A DNA stretch of 64,000 bases, from the NCBI GenBank assembly GCA_029721435.1, contig CM056583.1, positions 75,581,120 through 75,645,119 of the forward strand. Direction: 5' to 3'. Positions 1 to 12,700 of the stretch are shown here, piece after piece. Position 1 is the stretch's first letter; the number at the start of each line of letters is the position of its first letter. A program made the translations under genes and the position numbers. Under the pieces are notes generated by a model that worked only from the letters and a program-made list of their open reading frames with translations, was not told where the DNA came from and made no database searches. The DNA is from Gymnothorax reevesii (Eukaryota; Chordata; Actinopteri; Anguilliformes; Muraenidae).

Positions 1-1325
1 CACTCCCTTATTTATTAAAGACTGAGTGGCTTGACATTAAGACTGATTACGTTGAATTCTCTCTCATCGACCCCTACATCAGATTTTCAATCACAGCTCC
101 TCGACTGTATGCGGTAGGTACACGCATAGGCACACTTTCTTATTGTGACAACAAAGGAATTCTGAAATTAATAGGGTACCCTTGTACAGTAAAAAATCAA
201 GTTTTCTTAAAATGGTTACAAGGAAGCAATTTGACAATAAGGTCAAGGAAATGGTCTTAATGTTCTGCTCAGACACAGGACCGGAAAGCACTATGACTGA
301 ATCCCAAGAGGGAGGTACATACTACACTTGTGAAAGGCACTTAATATGAATGGCTTCTATAACTGTATAAACTGACAGATAAAGATGTAAGCTGAAGCTC
401 ATCATATTACAAAAGACATTAATAATGCAATGTTACGGTTTGTCCTACACAATGAAAGGCATATGTATAGTGGGGAATTAACCCAGGAAACCAGTTGATG
501 TCTTTCCTGCAAGAAAAAAAAAATGCATGTAATTTTCATATTTGTGTCAGAACTTATGTTTTATGGCCTCTTATTAAGAAAGAGCGCTGCAGTTGAAAGC
601 ATTCCTATCAGACACTTTGCTTTTTTTATAAGACAAAGCATAACTTGAGGCAGCTTTCCTGAGATTATGCCCCAGGTGTTTTGGCAACAATGGAGAGGGA
701 GAGGGGCTGAATATGGGAAAGTTCCACTTGAGTTCCCACATCCGGTGGGCTGGGAGATGGGTTATTCCCAGATTACCTTTGGCATGCTGCCTCTCTATGA
801 AGATCACAGCCTGTGCTTTTCAGCTTTTATGGTTTTCGTGTTCAAGGGAGTGTCTGTTTGATTTTCTATAGCCGGGCTATGCAGAAAATGCAGACAGGGA
901 TTATTTTAAAATAAGATGAAAAGAACTGGGTATACTGCTGATCTTAAAACATTGTTGACCCTCTCAGAGAATAAAATATATCTTAAGGAACAAAAAAATC
1001 ACTAGTACTCTGAGATACAGGTATAAAACCCTCGCCAGCAAAAAGTCAGTTATATATCTTTTCTTGTAAAGATATTTCTTGTCTGGCTTCTCAAGGGAAC
1101 TTCCTCTACTTCTTAGTGACATTATTGCACTTTCATGATGAAGTTAGCCAAATTTATTCCTCATGAGCAAACTAGTGCTGCCAATTTAGAGTTCAATTTA
1201 GATAACACTTACTGACAAACAATTTAGGCCAGTATAATCTTTATCTATGTAATCAGCTGATGAATAGGTGCGCTTTCTAGCCAAAAATGATGCGAAGCGA
1301 TATACAGTGCATGGATTGACCTAAC
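1..1325. other. arhgef28: Non-coding 3' side of arhgef28 (intron or flank)
   Basis: AT-rich sequence without a convincing exon on either strand. Open frames here (for example 574-807 and 667-861) lack splice-site context and family resemblance. If exon EE uses its donor, this is intron and the final C-terminal exons lie left of position 1. Confidence 0.5.
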
Positions 1326-1610
1326 ACTCTTTGCACTGCTAGTTAGAGTAGCAGCTTAGCGGTGGGATACACACCTAGCTTGTGCTCTTTGCATTGTTAG
1401 TCAGTGTATCAGCTGAGTGTAGGGATACACACCTGGCTTGTCTTATTTGCATTGTTAGTGCCTATATTAGCTGAGCAGTGGGATAGACACCTGACTTGTG
1501 CTCTTTGCATTGTTAGCTACAGTACCAGCTAAGCAGTGCAATACACACGTGGCTCGTATTCTTTGCATTGTTAGCGACTGTATTAGCTGAGTGGAGGGAT
1601 ACACACCTCA

Positions 1611-3135
1611 CTTTTTAGCTTACCGGCCCAATGGGCCGATAAGCAATATCGTCGTGGTGTGGCGTCCGTCATCCGGAACATTGTTTATCTTTTTTTTGGC
1701 CAGGTGAATTTTTGTGTAAATTTGCAATAACATACTACTAGATCATATCTCCAGACATTTTTTTCGCAAATTTTTGATTGAATCATTTTTGTCCGTTTTA
1801 TGGGCCCTTGAAGTTTTGGCTCCAATGTTAAAGATAGGACTGAGAAATTTAAAAAAATTATTACTCAAAAACTGCGTGATAATTTTTTTTCTAAATCAGG
1901 CAATCAACTTTCCTTGGTACTGTCAATGTACAGTGCGAGCGCCATTTTGATTGAATCGACGGAAGTGGGTCTATTGGGGCGCTGTACTTTATGAATATGC
2001 AAGATGGCCTGTGGAGGCCAAATGGTTGCAGATAGAGATTAAGTTTATATTACTGACATATAGAAAATAATACATGACCTAGGTTTCTAGGCTTGAAAAT
2101 ATTAAAGATTGTATGTGCATTGAACACATATAGGAAGTCATGTATGAATTTGCATTTGGTGGCCTTGAACTTGACCTTCGGCGACCTTCGAAGGTCAAAC
2201 TTCAAATAGTGAAATTTCAATGACTTCTACCACCAAAGCTATTACAGATAGAGCTTAGGTTTGTATTGTGGCCATATAGGAAGTCATGTATGAAGTTTCA
2301 TTGGGTGACCTTGAACTTGACCTTCAGTGACCATGAACGGCCAAACTATACAGTGACATTTAAATGACTTATATCAGCAAAATCATTACAGATTGAGTGT
2401 AGGTTTGTATCGGAGAAGTATAGGAAGTCATGTATGAACTTTCATTTGGTGACCTTCATATTGACCTTCGAAGGTCTAACTTGACCTAGAGAAAATCCAA
2501 TGACTTCTGTCACTGAAAATGTCACAGATGGAGCCTAGGTTTGTGTTACTGACATAGGAAGTCACATATGAACTTTCATTTGGTGACATTCAGCTTGACT
2601 GTTGATGACATTTGAAGGTCACACTTGACATAATACAATTACAATGACTTGTCTTGCCAAAACGGTCACAGATGGAGTCTTGGTTTGTGTTACTGACTTC
2701 TAGGAGGTCACACATGAACTTTTTCATTTGGTGACAATCAGCTTGACTGTCAGTGACCTTTTGAGAGTCAAATCCACAATGAAATTACAATGACTTGATC
2801 CACCAAAATGGTCACAGATTGTGCCAAGGTTTGTATAAAGACAGTCTAGAAAGTCATATATGAAGTCCATTTGCTGACCACAACTTGACATTCTGTGATC
2901 TTTAAAGTTCACAATTGACATATTGAATACATATTGACATATTTTAATGACTTGTATCACCAAAACTGCTTCAGAGTTTAGGATTGTATAACAGAAGGTC
3001 TTTTTTAAACTTTTTAGTGACCTTGAAATTGATTTTCATTGATTCAAATGTCACACTTTACATTAAATTTTCATAACTTGTACCATCCCTGCAAGACTGC
3101 TTGCCGGTAAGCTACAGGACCCTCGGTCCTATTTT
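1611..3135 (+). mobile_element. Dual-hairpin element A with an internal tandem array
   Basis: The insertion splits the minisatellite cleanly. Its left end holds a near-perfect palindrome at 1618-1644 (GCTTACCGGCCCAATGGG and on to AAGC). The right end repeats GCCGGTAAGCTA (3103-3114), the inverse of TAGCTTACCGGC at 1616-1627, followed by a second hairpin AGGACC-CTC-GGTCCT and a T run. No coding frame is seen, so it is non-autonomous. The superfamily is not assigned; hairpin ends and no obvious target duplication leave Helitron-like or other DNA element classes open. Confidence 0.7.
2125..3060 (+). repeat. ~144-bp tandem array inside element A
   Basis: The phrase aggaagtcatgtatgaa recurs with divergence near 2132, 2276, 2421, 2556, 2701 and 2847, so the period is about 144 bp with 6 to 7 units. 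Each unit also carries tttggtgacctt, caatgactt...caccaaa and cacagatggagcttaggtt. Decay increases to the right. Units are rich in AGGTCA-type half-sites (TGACCTT). Confidence 0.85.
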
Positions 3136-3294
3136 TTTGTATTGTTAGTTAGTGTATTAGCTGAGCGGTGGGATAGACACCTGACTTGCGCTCTTTGCAT
3201 CGTTAGCTACAGTAGCCGCTAAGCAGTGGGATACACAAGAGGCGTTTTCTTTGCACTGATAGTGACTGTATTAGCTGAGCAGTGGCATACACAC

Positions 3295-3777
3295 CTGGCT
3301 CGTGGGGTCCATTATAACAGGCAGGCTCCGCTGGCGCGTATGTCTCCAGCCCTGCAGCAGCCTCTGCTGGGCGTCCAGCCGCTGGCGCTCCCGCTCCACC
3401 ATGCGCTGGCCCTCCCGCAGCCGCTCCAGGCTCTGCTGGTACTCTCTCAGCTGGCCGTCCAGCTCCTCGCGCTCCTGCCTCAGTCGCAGCGCCTCCTCCT
3501 GGCACTCGCGCTCGCGGCGCTCCAGCCTGCCCTCCTGCTCCCCCTGCTGGCGCTGACGGAGCTCACGCTCCCGCTCCCAGCGCTTGCGCTCCTGCTGCAG
3601 CTGGCTCTGCAGCCTCAGCGTCTCCGCCAGCTCCTCGCGCTGCTTCCCCAGGTTTCGCTGCTTCTCCTGCTCTTGCAGGGCGCTGCTCCGAGGGCCCGGG
3701 GAGCGGGGCGACCGCTCGGTCTCCTGCAGGAGGAGCCGCTGCACCTCGTAGCAGCTGTCCTGGATGGTCACTGCCGC
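3295..3777 (-). CDS. arhgef28: arhgef28 exon EE: C-terminal coiled coil, last exon visible
   Basis: A GC-rich exon with acceptor tgtttgtcccag|GCGG. It encodes [19 protein letters not shown], a long Glu/Arg/Gln coiled coil, then [20 protein letters not shown] and [18 protein letters not shown]. Mammals have HGRQRSLPAVLLPGG at the same point. The coiled coil of p190RhoGEF includes the FAK-binding part. The best donor is GAGCCAG|gtgtgt, giving 161 codons. If it is not used, the frame runs on as VCMPLLS to a TAA ending at 3271. Both the donor and that stop lie in a unit of the adjoining minisatellite, so the true 3' end of the coding sequence is uncertain. Confidence 0.9.
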
Positions 3778-6700
3778 CTGGGACAAACACACGAGCGATC
3801 ACTCACAGTCTGTGTGAACGGCTACTCAGGGGTTAGAAAAACATACAGTCTACAGCAGTGACTGCGAGAAAAACTGGATTCGCTGTAAGAACAATGTTTG
3901 GTGAATATTATGTTCATACCACATTTCTTCTCATTTGATCGAATTTGCTTTAGTGCAAACATGATTTTCACATCAAGTTAGCAAAGTTAGTGAAGGTGCT
4001 GTGAATAACACTTGCTTCATGCCTACACATTGCGATTTTGACATCACAGTCAAATCATTGGGTGATAAATACGTATGAAGCGGTTTTCATATTCACTAAA
4101 TAATTATCCACTTCTCCAGACACAGAGAATGTGTAGTGAAAGTAATGATTCACAACAGCTTTTCACCATATTCACGTTATCCAAAAATATCGTATGTGAA
4201 TCATACCGTAAAACTCCCATATAACGGCTTCAACTGAGCCAGCTCATTTTATCCGTTATAAGCGAAATCCGCTATATGCGTAAAATGGACAAAATCTGTC
4301 ATAAGCATAAGACAGATTATATCCGCTATATGCGTAAAACTGATTATATCTGTTACAGACATGTATGAATTTATATGTATGCTTTGTATATAAAGATCAG
4401 AACAACTTCATTCTGAAGTGCACATACCTACTTGTCTTTATTTAGTCCGTTTTTGCCCTGACATAATGGATAACAGGATGATACTGCATGTTGCTCCAAC
4501 TGGAAACAATGATAAAGACTAAAAACTAAAGTATGCAAATGAAACGGCGTCAGTTTCAGTTTCTGCAAATCACTGTTATAAACTTGCGCCTTTTTTGTCA
4601 GTTATTTTAACTGTAAGTTTACAATAAGTTTACAGCAGAGTTCGGTTCATGTTAAGTGTAAACCACGGTGAAATGCGTGCAGGACTCTACTCACAGTTAA
4701 AATAACAAGGAGACAATGCATTCATTTAACTGTTAAATTCAGTCAGTTTATAACAGTGTAGGAAAGCCAAACTTCACTTCCTTGATCTGTTGCAACTGCG
4801 TATGTGCATGGTGCAAACCAGCTTGTCCGGTATACGCGAGTGCTTTTCAATGGAAATGTATTGTGACGGGACTGGACATTTTGTCCGATGTAAGCGAAAA
4901 TCTGTGACATAAAATCCAGTATATTCAATGTTTATTTAATGGAAAAACATTACAGAAAAATAGTGGCAAAGCCACTGCGCCCACTTGGCTGAACATGGCC
5001 AAAATGGAATGCCCCCATTGGCCAAAGTATCAGTCCGATTTGGCTAAAAATCAAACTTTATGACCATATATATACATATGAAATATGAAACGGATCGGTG
5101 AAAAACTGAAAATGCTAGAGCGCAGACAAGCCAAAAGTTTACGCACATACGCATGCACAACAGACTACCACTAAAGACCCCGAGCACAGCATAAGCCCCT
5201 TGGGCCTTTCGGTTAAGCAGGCTAAAAATCTGGACTTGAGCTGTCGTCCGGTATGAACGAGTTTCTGTTTTTTATGAGGACGGATTAGGCAGTTCTACGG
5301 TATTACCATTAAAATTAATTTGATGCAAATACAGTCAACTTGAATTCACATCATATTTGCACCTAAGGTGAATCCAATTATTTGTGCAGTGAGTGGTGCC
5401 TAATCATGTGCTTTGGGGGGCCAAGAGTTTGCAGGTTTCCATTCTAACCAGCCACTACACCAGGTGATTACACCAATAAATCACTTCCTCTCAGCTAAAA
5501 GGTGTCCTGAACAGTGAAATCCTTGCTCCCCAGGGATGTATAATAAGAAATGTTTATGGCATACAAAAATGGCCACCCATTCATTTGAATAGAAATCTGC
5601 TCAATGGTGAAGCCATTGTGCTTCCTAATAGCTTCCTAACAGCTGTCCCCACAAAACATGGACTTTCTACCAAACATAATGCCAGTTTCTACCAAACATA
5701 ATGCCAGTTACCGACTGCATATCCAAATACTCTCCATCTGTTGCAACAGCAAGTCAAGTGCTCTGGATGTGAGAAGATTGTTTGTAGTTTACACCAAAGA
5801 CTAGGATTATGCAGATATTTCTTAGGTTTGGCCTGTGAAATTGGGGGCACTATTCCAAAAGTAGGCCAAGTAATCCATGAAGAGGTGGTGGCTTTTTATT
5901 TCATGAACAGACACCCCATGACGCATGCGACTTACCGCATGGTTGGATGGTGCGTAGTACCTGCAGTAGATTAGTGAATGAATGATTACTCTCAGTGAAG
6001 CCATTAAAATGTATATTTAATCATGGTTATTAAGTATGCACAGATATGATATTATGGTATTTAAGTATGCACAGAGGAAATAACTTTCTCATCCAGTGCG
6101 CTCAATTTATGTAGGAGGGACACAGCCCTAGTCTCCTCACACGCAGGTGACCCTTGCCATCTGACCCCTGTCAGCTGACTCTCTGCCAGCACGAAAGCTG
6201 TACATGATGTGCCCTCTGACTCGGTCATGGCAGATTTAACAGGTGCACAGTGGAGTGAAAACTAGCAGCAGCTGATGTCTCGCGTTTTTGGAGCAGACAT
6301 GCATGTTTGCACTCTCTCTCAGCAAATGGTGGGTTACACCATTAAGCACAAACACACAAACACAACCCGGCATTCCGGAGTGGAGGGAAATACATGCAGA
6401 ACAGTCAACACCTGTCGTTTCCCTCGGCTCCTCTTCCAGATGTTTAATAACAGGGTCAAATGGCCACTTATAACTAGCTAACTACATTTCTGAAAAGGAC
6501 AAAAATTGAAGATCTTCTAAAAATATATTTACAATAAAGACAAAACATCCAAATAGGAACAATAAATAACTTTTTGAGAACATTGAAAGTTTAAATGACA
6601 CAACAGTCGACCAAGGCAATGCGCCAGACTGGATGAAGGCCATAAGATGGCTGCGTGGTCTCATTCGGGAACATCAATATGAGTAGATTGATTGATAGTG

Positions 6701-9700
6701 GATTTAGCATGATGCTAAATCTGTTTTGTCGAAAATGCTGGTGCTGTGAAAAAGTGAGGTGCCGTTTTTTACTTACCTGAAGACTGTAAAGCAATTGAGT
6801 CAGGCTCTGCACACTCTGCACCACCTGCAATGGGGAAATTATGAGTCAGGTGAAAAACGAGAGGTGACATCCTTAGGTCCATATGCCCGTCCTAACCAAG
6901 CGACCTCCAGCCAGATACTGTACATATTGTTATAAAGTTTTCATGAGTGTATATTTGCATTTGAGAGCAACTGACAGACAGAAGCGGCCGAGATATGGAA
7001 GGGATAAAGGGAGAAAGAGTTAGAGGGCGAGAGCGAGAGAGAGAATTCCTCTGTTGACACTTACGGTCATGATGACACCAACAAGATATATAAGCCATGT
7101 GGTTATCCACGACCCGCAGTATTGTTATTTATCACAAGATGATATTAGTAAACCATAATTCCTAACCACAAGACCAGGGCAAATTACCTGACGCTAAAAC
7201 TGAAGTTCTCCATTTGAAAGCCACCCAAAATATATCACCTCATCGGGGATGTTTGGCTGCTTCACTCTGGCGCAGCATGGAGATCATTTAGAAGGAAGGA
7301 TGGTCATAATGACCCACACAAAGTTCCAAAGCAGTAACCTTCTCTTTTAAAACCCACTCATCCAAGCACTATCTTGGCTAGGTTAGCCTTTGTAATCCCC
7401 TAGAAGGCAATGATTGAACAAAACAGCACGGTGCGATAGCTGTAGACTTTACACATAACTCTTTATTGATCAGGCTAATTAAAACATTTGTCTTCATCAC
7501 GTCTCACACAGGATTATCAAATAGGATTATCAATCCTATTATCCTTCTATCCGAAACATACAATTGGACGCATTTGTTACACTGTTGTTTGCGTTCTTCA
7601 ATGTACTGTGAGTGCCCCCTTGTGGCTGTCACTTAATTCTCACATCACATCATCAACAACACCTGGTTTTCATTCGTCTCCTGTTGTCATGGGAATACTT
7701 TCAAGCAGCCATCCCATTGCTAGGCTTATTATATACCTGATATAATGAACAGAATGATAAATGACACTGGCAAATACTAGCATCCTTTTAAAAATGGAAC
7801 AGCAAGCAATACCTGAAAAGAACTCCGGGTGTGTAATCCTGAACATGCATAATTTACCGCTTTAAGCGTGTGAGTGACTTTAATAGGCTCACATGAATAA
7901 TTAATGCTTTCATAATCATGTCCCAGGGGAACAGAAGAAAACATGAACTACCCATATTCACTGAAAGGCTGCACAGCAAATTAGCTGTTGCAACAACTGA
8001 ACCCAATAAGGAGCCACCACAAGGACATAATGCTACCAGCTATATCCCCAAAGCTGATTTCTGGCCTAAGAGAAAGCATTTTCTGTCAGTGCGAAGGTCA
8101 AGGTGCATTGAAAAGCCCCTAGAAAACATACTCCAGGCAAAGATGCTACACATAAAAGCAAAATTCATCCCGCCCCAAAAACAATAACAATCAAAACATA
8201 AACTATGCGAACCATTGAATAAATCATATGAAACCCTGTTTGGGGCATTTGAGGTAGGCAGTTGAATTAATGAACAGGTTGGATAGGATCTATGGGTCTT
8301 TCATTTCTTTTCATTTCACCACAGTCTGATCTATAAAAGTGATTCATCTTATAGATGATTCATGTTCAAATCCGTGGAGAAAACAATCTCCCAGAGTTCC
8401 CGCTTGTTAAATCCTATATTCACAGCAATAGGCCTGGTGTGATTGGTGCAATGCAAGGATGCCAGACTGTCATGAAATGAGGCAGGAAAAAAGACTGGGA
8501 CTGAGAGCTGGGCTCTGATTAAATATGGAGTAAAATGCTTAAAAGATCTCTGGAACAAGAAACATTCATATAGAAAACAAATTATAATATACCGGGTAAC
8601 CTACTTTCAGGTTCAGACTGTTAGCGTCCTGCTGCTTTAGCTGTGCAAGAGACTGCAGAAGCAGGGAGTCTGTTCCGAACCACTCCCCTTCTCTCGTCTC
8701 TGAGTCGGACACCAGTGATGTCGAGCTGGAACTTTGGGTATCCGAGTTATTGGCTTAAAAAAAAAAAACAGTTAAAGGGGTATAAGCCATACAAGGCTTT
8801 GAATCCATGAAACAGCTAATATCCATTTTACCATTGAACCAATGGTGGTAGACACAGCATTGCAAGGCAATAAACTGAAATGTAGCCCTAATAAAGCTAT
8901 AAACAGCCAAATCAGTGTGGCATATAAACCATACATTTGAGTATATCTGAGTGTACAACTTCATTACACATTCTTTATATGATTATTATAGAAAAATAAT
9001 AGAAAAATAGTCTGGCAAGAATAAAATGGGCTGCATTTTTTTCCTTAAATTCATTAATCATCCACAAACACACATAGCACAGTCAAGAGTGTATTGGGGA
9101 CACAACATTGCAGGGTAATAAACTGAAATGTAACCCTAATAAAGCTATAAAAAGCCAAATGAGTGTGGCATATAAGCCATTTTTCAGTATATCTAAGTGT
9201 ACAACATAACATTCTTTATATTATTTTTATTGAAAAATAATTTAAAAACAGTCGTGCTTCAATGATATGGGCTGAATTTTGTATTAAATTCATTAATCAT
9301 CTACAAAGACACACAGTACAGTCAAGAGTATATTGTAATGGTACTTGAAAGATTTACTCCAGAGCTACAAATGCAAGGTCCCTGCTGAATATTCAATTTT
9401 AAACCGGCCCAAGTACAGCATAAAATCAGTTAACATCAGGTTACTCTACCAGCCAGACTGACTTAGACCATCTATATCAACCTACAAAGCAACTTTTGAC
9501 AGCCTCAAGCCAATTATAATTATAACTAGAGATTGTTTTTAAGGCAAAAAAAACCAAAAAACAAATGTCTTCTCCCATCCCAATGCAGCCGCCCCTAATT
9601 CATGTTCACAGACAGTTAGGAAGAAACTAGAAAAGTTAATGACCTCAAACTAGCAACAGGCACATCTCCATAACCTGATACAAATGTGAGCAAGGTTTGA

Positions 9701-12700
9701 TGTAAATATCTAAAACGGTTTCCAAGTTATAGCCTGGAAACAGTGAGAACGCCGACACGAACGTCAACGCGGACAGGAAACCGTACAAAAACAATACGTT
9801 ACCCCTCCCTCCTGGCGGGAGACATAATTACCTAGAGACCACAAAAACATAGTTTACACCAGCTCAAAATTCTAGCTGGTCTTATCCAGAATTTTTCAGC
9901 AGGGGATGTTTTGAAATCCTGTAATCTATTAAGAGCTAAGGAAGGCTAGGTAACAAATTAGGCACGGCATACTGTACATATTAAACAGACAGAATGCTTC
10001 ATTTTGCAAAGCCGTAACACTTACAATCACATGAATGAGAGAACACACTGTGGGGGATGGCAGTAAAATAACAAGGCTTTGCGAGTATGAGAAATGAAAG
10101 TCTTCCTCACATTCAGCAGGGGATTCTGGGATGCCACTGAAGCTGCTAGACTCTGTCAGATTGACAGGAGAACTGGGCTCCCCGAGGGTTTCCAGGGAAA
10201 TGCAGGACGAGGGACTGGACTGTGATGTCAGGGTGGTGGTGAGGTTCTCCGCTGGAAATATATGAGATAATCAGAATTGATTTCACACATTGCAGTCCAC
10301 ACTGTGAAGGGTTGAGGAATGGTCTAACCCCCCTGTAATATCCCAATCAATATCCAATAAACAAACGTAATTTTGTAGCATGTTATTTCAGAGACATCAC
10401 ACTGCGCCTTAACTTCCCACAGGAAAGCGCTGCGGAGTCGAGAGCGTTTTGAGACTGCATTGGGAGTCGTTTTCATCGGAAGGGGTCAGGAAGCGAGACA
10501 GAAATCTGCAGTCGGAGGCTGCTCACCCTCTCTGAGAGCCGCGGAGAGCAGAGCCGTGCCCTGAGGGACCTCGTCCGGATTGGGCCTGACCAGGAGGTGA
10601 GGCTGTGGCACCGGCTCCTCCCTCACACTCAGTACCGCCAACTCCGCGTAAATCTTCAGCTTCTCCTCTAACCGAGAGCATATCTGCTGGTCCTGCGAGT
10701 TTAGTGTCTCTGTAGAAGAAGATAAATACAAAATGGTGGACTGTCCAAGTATTAAATAAAACTACACAGTGGGCATTTCCACAATGCAGGTCGCTTCTGG
10801 GCTAGGTTATGCTAAAAGATGTTCCAAACACGTTGACTCTGACATGGCTGTAAGTTACATGTATATAGGAAGACAGTCAAGGACGTGTCATCCACTCACC
10901 CTGTACTTTGTGGATCTTCTGGACCCTGGCTCCAGACGCCCGCCGTTCTTCCTCAGACTCACTGGCATTCTGCTCCTCTTCCTCCGGACAACTGAAATTA
11001 GGGACGTAGATACAACAAAACCACTGAAACAATGACCAACCAGCACAGAAACAATCACTACTGATACAAAAGCTGAGACTGAGTCGAGGCACAGCGAGAG
11101 TTCTCCACACAAGAGCTGAGTACAGAAAGCTCACGGTTAGTGCATTAGCACAGGTGTGAGACAGAACATAACAATAGTGTAGCACCTCTCCACTGCATCT
11201 CGGATGAGCTGCATCCAGGTGTTGCGCTCTTCTTTCGAGCCCGTGTGGACCTCGTACATCTCCGGACCCGCCGCAGACGCACTGATCAGGAACATCCCTC
11301 GCTCCTCATTGGCCACCTCCCTGACTATCAGCTTCTGGAGGGAGATCACTGGAGGCTTCTGGTCCTGTCAATCCATTAACATTTTGTCACAACTACATAA
11401 TATCGGACCAACAGAAATACAGCTTTACTCCCTGATAGCAAGTCACAGTGTGGTGTGGATTTGTATGCAGCCTCATTTGCAGTATTTTAGTTCCACTTCC
11501 AGCGGTCCCGTGTCCACGACAAATGTGGATGAGAATTTTTGAAAATCGGTTTAAATAAGGTCCACAAACAAATTAACATTTTGGAAGTGAAACCTTTTTG
11601 TCAATTCGTATAATGCTATTGAATATTCCAGACCTTTTCAAAAATGAAAAGTTTTGAGACCGTAAAAGGTGAATGTTGCTATCGCTATGCAAAGGTTGCA
11701 GTAATATGGAGCTACATCACCCACTGGTCTCATATCAGCAGCTTGTTCAAACTTCGCGCATGCTTGTAGTCATGGACATGGAGCTTCTTACTTTCACATA
11801 GTTGTGAGGAAATATTTAAATTTACTATGCAAAACGTACACCATTTTGGGCAACAATTTTTTCATAAACCTTATTTTCATGAAAACCCCATTTATTATTC
11901 CCAGAGACCCTGGAGCGCCAGAACTGGAAGTGGAAAAATGTAAACAAAGCCACATACGAACTGACGACAAGGCTTTGATCTTCTGTTACAATCAGTTTTT
12001 GTCAGAATAAATCAGTAATTTCATTCCAAGAGGTCAATCAGTTATGAATTTAATTCACTCTAAAAAATTAAATTATGACTTTCAGCTTGAATTGCTTTGA
12101 CAGAGACATGTAATGACGTAGTTCGGCTAAATAAATGATCATTCGCTGTGCTGTATATAACACCTGAGTTTAAAACATGCAGGTGAATATTTGTCCTATT
12201 GATTATAGCTCCTGTTATTATTTTTGCACGTTTTTCAAACCTACCACAGCAGCAAATATATATTTCTGGTCCTTTTCTTGCAGGAATATGAGCGTGTCTG
12301 TCAGAAGGAGTGCCAAGATGTCTACAGAGGAAAACAGCAACATTTCAGAGTTAATAAAGCCTGCAAAGGCCCAGAATGAAGATTCTGTGGAGCGGCATCC
12401 AAAAAACACATGGCACCCCGCCGCACAGCTGACCCTTCAGTCTCCCGGTGGCAGTCTTCCAGTACACCAGCCCCTCGTGCTTCAGTGTCCGGGCCCCACT
12501 CAGCAGGTCCTGTTTCCGGAAGGTGAGTCCGTTCTTCAGCTTGGCAAAGCTCTTGTTCTCCATGCGGTTGGCTACATCCAGCAGCTTCTGGCTCTTCTCG
12601 TACTCGCTGACCCTCTGGTCCACCGCAGTGATGGCGTCCCGGATCAGAGCCAGCGCTCGGGAGAGGTCAGCGTGCTCCTCTGTGCCCGCTGTAACCAAAG

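Larger units (their letters stand above)
1326..3300. repeat. ~58-bp minisatellite, about 8 units, split by an insertion
   Basis: Five diverged units at about 1326-1611 and three at about 3136-3300 share the pattern tttgcattgttag, then ttagctgagcagtgggat, then acacacctggct. The two blocks are parts of one array interrupted by the element at 1611-3135. The last unit runs straight into exon EE of arhgef28. On the minus strand each unit contains a CAGGTGTGTAT-like string that could act as a splice donor. Confidence 0.85.
4206..5300. mobile_element. Pogo/Tigger-like Tc1-mariner-superfamily element, non-autonomous
   Basis: It is flanked by TA on both sides (4204-4205 and 5301-5302). The ends are imperfect inverted repeats: CCGTAAAACTCCC on the left and CCGTAGAACTGCC read inward from the right. 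The left end contains the ccgttataagcgaaatccgc type text common in Tigger-like copies. No transposase frame remains. It contains two further insertions, a small MITE (4571-4758) and a dual-hairpin element (about 4955-5228). It lies in the intron between exons EE and DD. Confidence 0.65.
3778..6776 (-). other. arhgef28: arhgef28 intron EE/DD
   Basis: Apart from the transposon copies listed at 4206-5530 this intron shows AT-rich unique sequence. No small exon is needed, since the phases of DD and EE agree directly. Confidence 0.8.

Noticed and set aside
2125..3060. CRISPR-like spaced repeats
   Set aside because: The period is contiguous and the whole 144-bp unit is repeated with gradual divergence; it is an eukaryotic tandem repeat within a transposon.
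3226..3861. 211-codon plus-strand open frame, the longest in the window
   Set aside because: It is antisense to the GC-biased Glu/Arg/Gln coiled-coil exon EE. Its Leu/Ala/Pro-rich translation reflects codon bias and it has no splice or start context.
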